Below are positions 59,541-64,000 of a DNA stretch of 64,000 bases, in pieces. A model generated the notes under the pieces. That model made no database searches. It was not told the DNA's origin and worked only from the letters and a program-made list of their open reading frames with translations. Made by a program: the position numbers and the translations under genes. Numbering within the stretch: position 1 is the first letter of the stretch; each line of letters starts with the position of its first letter. The stretch is from Macrococcoides caseolyticum (GTDB lineage Bacteria > Bacillota > Bacilli > Staphylococcales > Staphylococcaceae). The stretch is taken from assembly GCF_021366795.1 (NCBI RefSeq), contig NZ_JAHCPS010000004.1:153315-217314 (forward strand). Reading direction: 5' to 3'.

Positions 59541-60203
59541 TTATTTCCCCCAACTTTCTAGAATTGACTGGAATAACTTCACACCATCATCTGTACCAAG
59601 TAATGATTCCATCGCACGTTCTGGATGTGGCATCATACCACAAACGTTCCCCGCTTTATTTACAATCCCTGCGATATCTTCAATTGAACCATTTGGATTG
59701 TTATTGTATGTTAAGATAATTTGATTGTTATCCTGAAGTTCTTTTAATGTCTCAGGTGAACAGTAGTAGTTACCTTCACCGTGTGCTATCGGATAAATAA
59801 CCGTTTCGTCTTTGTCATAGCGATGTGTAAACTTCGTTTCGTTATTAACAATCTTTAATGGCTCGTTCTGACAGATGAATTTATGACTTGTGTTATGCAT
59901 TAACGCACCAGGTAATAAACCAATCTCTGTTAAGATCTGGAACCCATTACAAACGCCTAGAACTGGACGCCCTTCTTCAGCTAAACGTTTCACTTCAGGA
60001 ACGATTGGTGCTACACGTGCCATCGCACCACAACGCAGATAATCACCAAATGAGAAACCACCAGGGATTAATACACCATCAAAGCCTTCTAAAGACGTCT
60101 TACGATAATCAACGTATTCCGCTTCAAAACCTGTGTTAATCGCTGCATTGAACATATCTCTATCACAGTTTGAACCCGGAAATTCAATCACAGCAAATTT
60201 CAT
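59541..60203 (-). CDS. purQ: Phosphoribosylformylglycinamidine synthase subunit PurQ (glutaminase)
   Basis: A 220-residue class I glutamine amidotransferase subunit that supplies ammonia to PurL. The nucleophile is C85 in [11 protein letters not shown], the His-Glu pair lies in MPHPERAME (about 192-200). FPGSNCDRD is present near the N-terminus. It overlaps purS by one base (TAATG). Confidence 0.96.
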   Translation of the reverse strand: MKFAVIEFPGSNCDRDMFNAAINTGFEAEYVDYRKTSLEGFDGVLIPGGFSFGDYLRCGAMARVAPIVPEVKRLAEEGRPVLGVCNGFQILTEIGLLPGALMHNTSHKFICQNEPLKIVNNETKFTHRYDKDETVIYPIAHGEGNYYCSPETLKELQDNNQIILTYNNNPNGSIEDIAGIVNKAGNVCGMMPHPERAMESLLGTDDGVKLFQSILESWGK

Positions 60204-60460
60204 TATTTAATCCCCTCTTCGATAATTTTATAGCTGTACTCTTCAATTACAGTATTAGCAAATAACTTCTCGCTTAACGTGTTCACTACATTTGCAACTG
60301 CCGCTTCACTTGCTTCATCAACTGTCATGTATAAAACTTTACCAACGCGAATGTCATTGACTTGTTTGTAGCCAAGATCGTGTACCGCACGTGTTAACGC
60401 TTCTCCTTGTGTATCTAATACTTGGGGTTGTAAAGTGATGTGTAATTCGATTTTAGTCAT
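60203..60460 (-). CDS. purS: Phosphoribosylformylglycinamidine synthase subunit PurS
   Basis: An 85-residue protein needed to hold PurL and PurQ together. It shows the PurS pattern [18 protein letters not shown] (about 14-31) and [14 protein letters not shown] (about 41-54). It starts 2 bp after purC and its stop overlaps the purQ start. Confidence 0.95.
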   Translation of the reverse strand: MTKIELHITLQPQVLDTQGEALTRAVHDLGYKQVNDIRVGKVLYMTVDEASEAAVANVVNTLSEKLFANTVIEEYSYKIIEEGIK

Positions 60461-60462
60461 TT

Positions 60463-61164
60463 TTATAAAGCCTCCAGTTTATTATAGAATTGAGTATATG
60501 TGTCAATCAGTGAACCCGTGTCATTGCGATAAACATCTTTATCAAAGTTTTCTTTTGTTACTTTGTCCCAGATACGACAAGTATCCGGAGAAATTTCATC
60601 CGCTAATAAAATATTGCCTTCACTATCTTTACCAAATTCAATCTTGAAATCTACGAGTGTTAAATGCATTGCATCCATTAATTTGATGAGTGCATTATTT
60701 ACAATCAGTGCTTGTCGCTTTAATTCTTTAATTTCTTCATCATTTGCCAGTCCTAATAACTTCACATGATCGTCTGAAATAAAAGGGTCATTTAACGCAT
60801 CTTTCTTATAGTAGAACTCTACTAAAGGTTGCTCAAACGTTTGGCCGTTTTCAAAGCCTAAACGCTTTACAATTGAGCCAGCAGCAACGTTACGTACAAC
60901 CACTTCTAAAGGAATAATTGTCACTTTCTTAACGAGCTGCTCAGTTTCACTTAAGCGTTTAATAAAGTGAGAGGATACACCATCTTTTGCAATAATCTCA
61001 AATATCTTACTTGTAATTAAGTTATTTAAGCGCCCTTTACCTTCCATCGCATCTTTTTTTGCACCATTTCCTGCAGTCACTTCATCTTTGTACGCAATAC
61101 GATAAATTAAAGCATCATCTGTGCTAAACACACGCTTTGCTTTACCTTCATACACTAAACTCAT
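60463..61164 (-). CDS. purC: Phosphoribosylaminoimidazole-succinocarboxamide synthase (SAICARS)
   Basis: A 233-residue ligase that joins aspartate to CAIR. It has YEGKAKRVF at the start, [30 protein letters not shown] (about 88-100) and [20 protein letters not shown] (about 175-194) followed by SPDTCRIWD. It overlaps purK by 4 bp (ATGA). Confidence 0.97.
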   Translation of the reverse strand: MSLVYEGKAKRVFSTDDALIYRIAYKDEVTAGNGAKKDAMEGKGRLNNLITSKIFEIIAKDGVSSHFIKRLSETEQLVKKVTIIPLEVVVRNVAAGSIVKRLGFENGQTFEQPLVEFYYKKDALNDPFISDDHVKLLGLANDEEIKELKRQALIVNNALIKLMDAMHLTLVDFKIEFGKDSEGNILLADEISPDTCRIWDKVTKENFDKDVYRNDTGSLIDTYTQFYNKLEAL

Positions 61165-62276
61165 TTCATCATCTCCTCATATATAGGATAATACGTATCC
61201 GTGTTACCGTCTAATAAAAGGGTAATATGACCCATTTTTCGATTTTCTTTTCTATCTGCTTTACCATATACATGGACGTGCCAATCAGGATGTGTACTGA
61301 AATAACTTTCCATGGCATCTAAATCCTGCCCTAATAAGTTATACATCACGGATTCACTCAGTAACTTAATTTCAGGTAATTTGTAATTTAAAACCGATAA
61401 AATATGCGTATCAAATTGCGAATAGTTACACGCTTCTATCGAATAATGCCCCGAATTATGTGGACGTGGTGCAATCTCATTTACGAATAGACGACCTTCA
61501 GTATCAATAAAGAATTCCACCGTGAATGTTCCCACAAAGTGAATTGCCTGCATTATCTTTTCTACTTCAGCAATGGCACGCTCCGTATACGGATGTGACG
61601 CTTTCACTGTCGTTTTGAACAATATTTGATTACGATGAATATTCTCCTGCACCGGGAAGAAACAGACATCCCCATCTAAATTACGGCTCGCAGTAATAGA
61701 AATCTCACGGTCAAGCGCAATCATCTTCTCAGCAACAAGCACACCCGCTTCAGTCATACGATAAGCTTCTGTGAGATCCTCATCTGACTTTAATACAAGC
61801 TGACCCTTACCATCATAGCCACCAAACGTCGTCTTTAGAACAATCGGATAGCCCAAGTCAGAAATCGCCTGATCAAGTGCGGCTTTAGAATCAACTTTAT
61901 GATACGGTACAACACGTGCACCACTTGCTGCAATTGTCTCTTTCTCCGTTAAACGATTCTGCAGGATACCAACCGTCTCATAACCTTGAGGCACGTGATT
62001 GACATTACAAATCTCCTTTAAAGTATCCGCATTTATGTTCTCAAATTCATACGTAATCACATCACTCATATCACTTAAACGTCTTAATCCATCGATATCA
62101 TTGTACGGTGATTCTATAAATTGATGCGCTACAAAACGCGCTGGACACTGTGGATCCGGATCAAGAATATTAACCTTAAACCCCATCTTTTGCGCAGATT
62201 GTGCCATCATCTTACCCAGCTGACCGCCACCAATAATACCAATCGACTGACCCAGCTTGAAATTATTTAAGGTCAC
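61161..62276 (-). CDS. purK: N5-carboxyaminoimidazole ribonucleotide synthase, PurK
   Basis: A 371-residue ATP-grasp enzyme that carboxylates AIR with bicarbonate. It has [20 protein letters not shown] (about 12-31), [11 protein letters not shown] (about 147-157) and [18 protein letters not shown] (about 266-283). GTG 62276 is chosen: GAGGCG lies 7 bases upstream and the product then begins like other PurK proteins. An ATG at 62321 would add a basic leader inside purE. The start overlaps purE by 14 bp. Confidence 0.93.
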   Translation of the reverse strand: MTLNNFKLGQSIGIIGGGQLGKMMAQSAQKMGFKVNILDPDPQCPARFVAHQFIESPYNDIDGLRRLSDMSDVITYEFENINADTLKEICNVNHVPQGYETVGILQNRLTEKETIAASGARVVPYHKVDSKAALDQAISDLGYPIVLKTTFGGYDGKGQLVLKSDEDLTEAYRMTEAGVLVAEKMIALDREISITASRNLDGDVCFFPVQENIHRNQILFKTTVKASHPYTERAIAEVEKIMQAIHFVGTFTVEFFIDTEGRLFVNEIAPRPHNSGHYSIEACNYSQFDTHILSVLNYKLPEIKLLSESVMYNLLGQDLDAMESYFSTHPDWHVHVYGKADRKENRKMGHITLLLDGNTDTYYPIYEEMMK

Positions 62277-62748
62277 TTTGCATCGCCTCAACTTTCTTTC
62301 GAAGTGACGCCTCATAATCATCTAACTTCTCAACAAGCGAGGCATCCTTTAAACTCAGCATACGGCAAGCAAGAATACCCGCATTCTTAGCACCAGCCGT
62401 ACCAATCGCTGTCGTTGCAACAGGAATACCACCAGGCATCTGTACAATCGACAATAATGAATCCATCCCCTTTAACGCTTTCGACTCAATCGGTACACCA
62501 ATGACCGGTAACGTCGTCATTGAAGCTACCATACCCGGAAGATGCGCAGCACCACCAGCACCCGCGATAATCACATCAATCCCATTCTCACGCGCCTGTG
62601 TTGCAAACTCCACCATTAAATGCGGCGTTCTGTGCGCAGAAACAACTTCCTTAACATAAGGAATACCGAAAAAGTCGAGCATATCGCACGCTTCTTTCAT
62701 CGTCTGCCAGTCAGAAGAAGAACCCATAATTACAGCAACCTTCACCAT
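62263..62748 (-). CDS. purE: N5-CAIR mutase, PurE
   Basis: A 161-residue class I PurE that converts N5-CAIR to CAIR. Active-site stretches GSSSDWQTM (about 9-17), SAHRTP (about 37-42) and [15 protein letters not shown] (about 62-76) are intact. It is first of eleven genes, purEKCSQLFMNHD, the order seen in staphylococci, giving the whole path from PRPP to IMP apart from PurB, which lies elsewhere. Confidence 0.96.
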   Translation of the reverse strand: MVKVAVIMGSSSDWQTMKEACDMLDFFGIPYVKEVVSAHRTPHLMVEFATQARENGIDVIIAGAGGAAHLPGMVASMTTLPVIGVPIESKALKGMDSLLSIVQMPGGIPVATTAIGTAGAKNAGILACRMLSLKDASLVEKLDDYEASLRKKVEAMQSDLK

Positions 62749-62807
62749 TCATCATCCTTTATGAATTATTTGAAAAACGCTTTCAATAAAGTGTATATTA
62801 CTTATAT

Positions 62808-62836
62808 AGCATAACAATTCAATATTCATTTTTCAA
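62808..62836 (-). promoter_or_regulatory. Probable pur operon promoter
   Basis: On the minus strand TTGAAA (62836-62831), 17 bp, TATGCT (62813-62808). The leader to purE is about 50 nt, too short for a guanine-type riboswitch. Confidence 0.65.
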
Positions 62837-62837
62837 T

Positions 62838-62935
62838 GCAATTTACGAACAATTCCATACTTTTTTAAAAACTATTTAATTTTCGTTCGTATTTTTGAAT
62901 ATTTTTTTGCTATAATTAAATAAATCGTTCGAATA
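62838..62935. promoter_or_regulatory. folD/purE control: PurBox-like elements and folD promoter between purE and folD
   Basis: CGAAC cores, the conserved centre of PurR PurBoxes, lie at 62846-62850 (TTACGAACAATT) and in the opposite direction at 62885-62889 (TTCGTTCGTATTT) and 62927-62931 (AATCGTTCGAAT). Two flank A/T-rich sequence just upstream of the pur -35 box. The folD -10 box is an extended TTGCTATAAT (TATAAT at 62911-62916) with no good -35 box. A shared PurR-controlled divergent region is inferred. Confidence 0.55.
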
Positions 62936-62955
62936 AAAAATGGAGGGTATTATTG

Positions 62956-63807
62956 ATGACAGCAAAAATCTTAGATGGGAAACAAATTGCGAAAGATTAT
63001 CGCGAAGGGTTAGCAAAAGAAGTAGAAGCTTTAAAAGCACAAGGGGTGACACCTAACTTAACCGTTATCCTTGTTGGAAATGACGGCGCTAGCCAAAGCT
63101 ATGTAAACAATAAAAAGAAATCCGCTGAAAAAATCGGGATGGCTTCTGAAATCATCCATTTAGATGAATCAACAACGGAAGCTGCATTATTAGAAGAAAT
63201 CGATAAACTTAATAACGACAACAATGTACACGGCATCTTAGTACAAGTCCCACTTCCAAAACAAATCGATGAAACAAAAGTATTAGAAAAAATTGCACCG
63301 GAAAAAGACGTTGACGGCTTTAACCCAATCAATATTGGAAGACTCTATGCAGGCGTTGAAACGTATATCCCATGTACACCACTTGGCATTATGGAAATCT
63401 TAAAAAATGCTGATATTGATTTAGAAGGAAAAGACGTGGCAGTTATTGGACGCAGCCATATTGTAGGTCAACCTGTATCTAAATTATTAACAGATGCCAA
63501 TGCCACAGTAACGCTGCTTCACTCAAGAAGTAAAAATATGAAAGACGTATTAAAACGCTCTGACGTGATCGTATCTGCTGTAGGGAAACCTGGTTTAGTG
63601 ACAAAAGAAGACGTGAAAGAAGGCGCAGTCGTTGTTGACGTTGGTAATACAGTCGTTGACGGTAAACTGACTGGTGACGTGTTATATGATGAAGTGAGTG
63701 AAGTTGCAAGTGCCATTACACCTGTACCAGGTGGGGTTGGTCCATTAACGATCACAATGGTATTAAACAATACATTGCTCGCTGCAAAACGTATATCAGG
63801 AAAGTAA
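62956..63807 (+). CDS. folD: Bifunctional methylenetetrahydrofolate dehydrogenase/cyclohydrolase
   Basis: A 283-residue enzyme that makes 10-formyl-THF, the donor used by PurN and PurH. It has [18 protein letters not shown] (Tyr-Lys active site, about 43-60), [10 protein letters not shown] (about 94-103), PCTPLGIME and the NADP site [16 protein letters not shown] (about 161-176), and [10 protein letters not shown] near the end. ATG 62956 lies 8 bases from GGAGGG; the adjacent TTG 62953 would add one residue. Confidence 0.96.
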   Translation: MTAKILDGKQIAKDYREGLAKEVEALKAQGVTPNLTVILVGNDGASQSYVNNKKKSAEKIGMASEIIHLDESTTEAALLEEIDKLNNDNNVHGILVQVPLPKQIDETKVLEKIAPEKDVDGFNPINIGRLYAGVETYIPCTPLGIMEILKNADIDLEGKDVAVIGRSHIVGQPVSKLLTDANATVTLLHSRSKNMKDVLKRSDVIVSAVGKPGLVTKEDVKEGAVVVDVGNTVVDGKLTGDVLYDEVSEVASAITPVPGGVGPLTITMVLNNTLLAAKRISGK

Positions 63808-63866
63808 GTGGTCATCTATTACGGACCATTACTTCAATCAATCACGCAAGTACAACACTCAATACA

Positions 63867-63890
63867 ACAAAAAAGCCCTTTAAGGGCTTT
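63867..63890 (+). terminator. folD terminator stem cut short by IS end
   Basis: AAAGCCC and GGGCTTT form a short stem with A6 upstream, but only TTT follows before GGTGCTGAACCC begins. On the minus strand the stem is followed by T6, so it also stops transcription coming out of the IS element. Confidence 0.65.
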
Positions 63891-64000
63891 GGTGCTGAAC
63901 CCTTAATTTGAGACATAACAAAAAAGCATCTCAATTAGGCTGCTTGTTTTCGATATTCTATCGGAGATAAGTAGCCTAATTTTTGTTGAATTCTATTTTC
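63889..64000 (-). mobile_element. End of an IS3-family insertion sequence (partial)
   Basis: From about 63889 the sequence changes to TGGTGCTGAACCCTTAATTT, which looks like an IS3-type terminal repeat (ends TG...CA). A transposase tail on the minus strand lies inside it. The element continues beyond the window, so the other end, target duplication and full identity cannot be seen. The exact boundary is uncertain by a few bases. Confidence 0.7.
63935..64000 (-). CDS. IS3-family (IS150-like) transposase, C-terminal end
   Basis: The last 21 codons, reading ENRIQQKLGYLSPIEYRKQ then AA and a stop at 63937-63935. This is the usual tail of IS150-group OrfB integrase-like transposases (R-I-x-x-K-L-x-x-L-S-P-x-E-Y-R). 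The DDE catalytic core lies outside the window. Confidence 0.8.
   Translation of the reverse strand, partial: ENRIQQKLGYLSPIEYRKQAA

Noticed and set aside
62749..62807. Guanine riboswitch in the pur leader
   Set aside because: The leader predicted from TTGAAA-17-TATGCT is about 50 nt, and no three-way junction or terminator is visible.

Overview
The window is a low-GC Gram-positive chromosome segment whose gene order closely follows the Staphylococcaceae core: coaD-rsmD, ctaA/ctaB-pyc-ftsW-ylaN, typA, suhB, potABCD, pdhABCD, def, rpoY-rnjA, ktrC-cydBA, ptsHI, the eleven-gene pur operon and folD. One block departs from that order. A complete ctaCDEF set for a caa3-type cytochrome c oxidase, followed by ctaG and a DUF420 (CtaM-type) gene, lies between ctaB and the AI-2E transporter. 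As I recall, Staphylococcus species keep ctaA/ctaB/ctaM here but lack ctaCDEFG, so Macrococcus or a close relative is the likely source. This identification is inferred from synteny and protein resemblance; no database search was run.

Layout. 1-8.3 kb: end of tmcAL, coaD, rsmD, a run of small conserved genes (ylbG, ylbF, a CAP protein, yugN-like), a GDPD enzyme, an AI-2E transporter, then ctaM and ctaG. 8.3-8.65 kb: a structured repeat. 8.7-14.8 kb: ctaFEDC, ctaB and divergent ctaA. 14.8-26.6 kb: pyc, ftsW, ylaN, typA, ylaF, a split NERD-like/zinc-ribbon gene pair, suhB, a UPF0637 gene and an AuxB-like membrane gene. 26.6-31.7 kb: a second copy of the structured repeat, potDCBA with its cupin regulator, and a UPF0223 gene. 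31.7-37.5 kb: pdhDCBA and a YkyA-type lipoprotein. 37.5-45.8 kb: def, a HAD phosphatase, rpoY-rnjA, a 61-bp tandem repeat, ktrC-cydBA, a glutaredoxin-like gene and a phosphoesterase. 45.8-51.6 kb: ptsIH, a DUF697-like gene, an rRNA methyltransferase-like gene, an AuxA-like membrane gene and a tiny sigma-B-type stress gene. 51.6-64 kb: purDHNMFLQSCKE on the minus strand, folD on the plus strand, then the end of an IS3-family element.

How the genes work together. Carbon flows from PTS uptake through pyruvate into acetyl-CoA (Pdh) or oxaloacetate (Pyc). Electrons leave through two terminal oxidases, caa3 (ctaCDEF with heme A made by CtaB/CtaA) and cytochrome bd (cydAB). A Rex-type operator lies at cydA, and an array of TGTGACA boxes plus an 18-bp palindrome separates ctaA from ctaB. 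FolD makes the one-carbon donor used by PurN and PurH, and folD shares a PurBox-containing intergenic region with the pur operon.

Most noteworthy: (i) two copies, 18 kb apart and in opposite orientation, of a modular intergenic repeat that folds into long hairpins, with one compensatory base-pair change; (ii) a NERD-like/zinc-ribbon gene pair joined by nine A residues and a perfect hairpin, such that a -1 slip fuses the two reading frames; (iii) four 61-bp hairpin-forming tandem repeats between rnjA and ktrC; (iv) an IS end lying directly on the folD terminator stem. No tRNA, rRNA, CRISPR array or prophage was seen.
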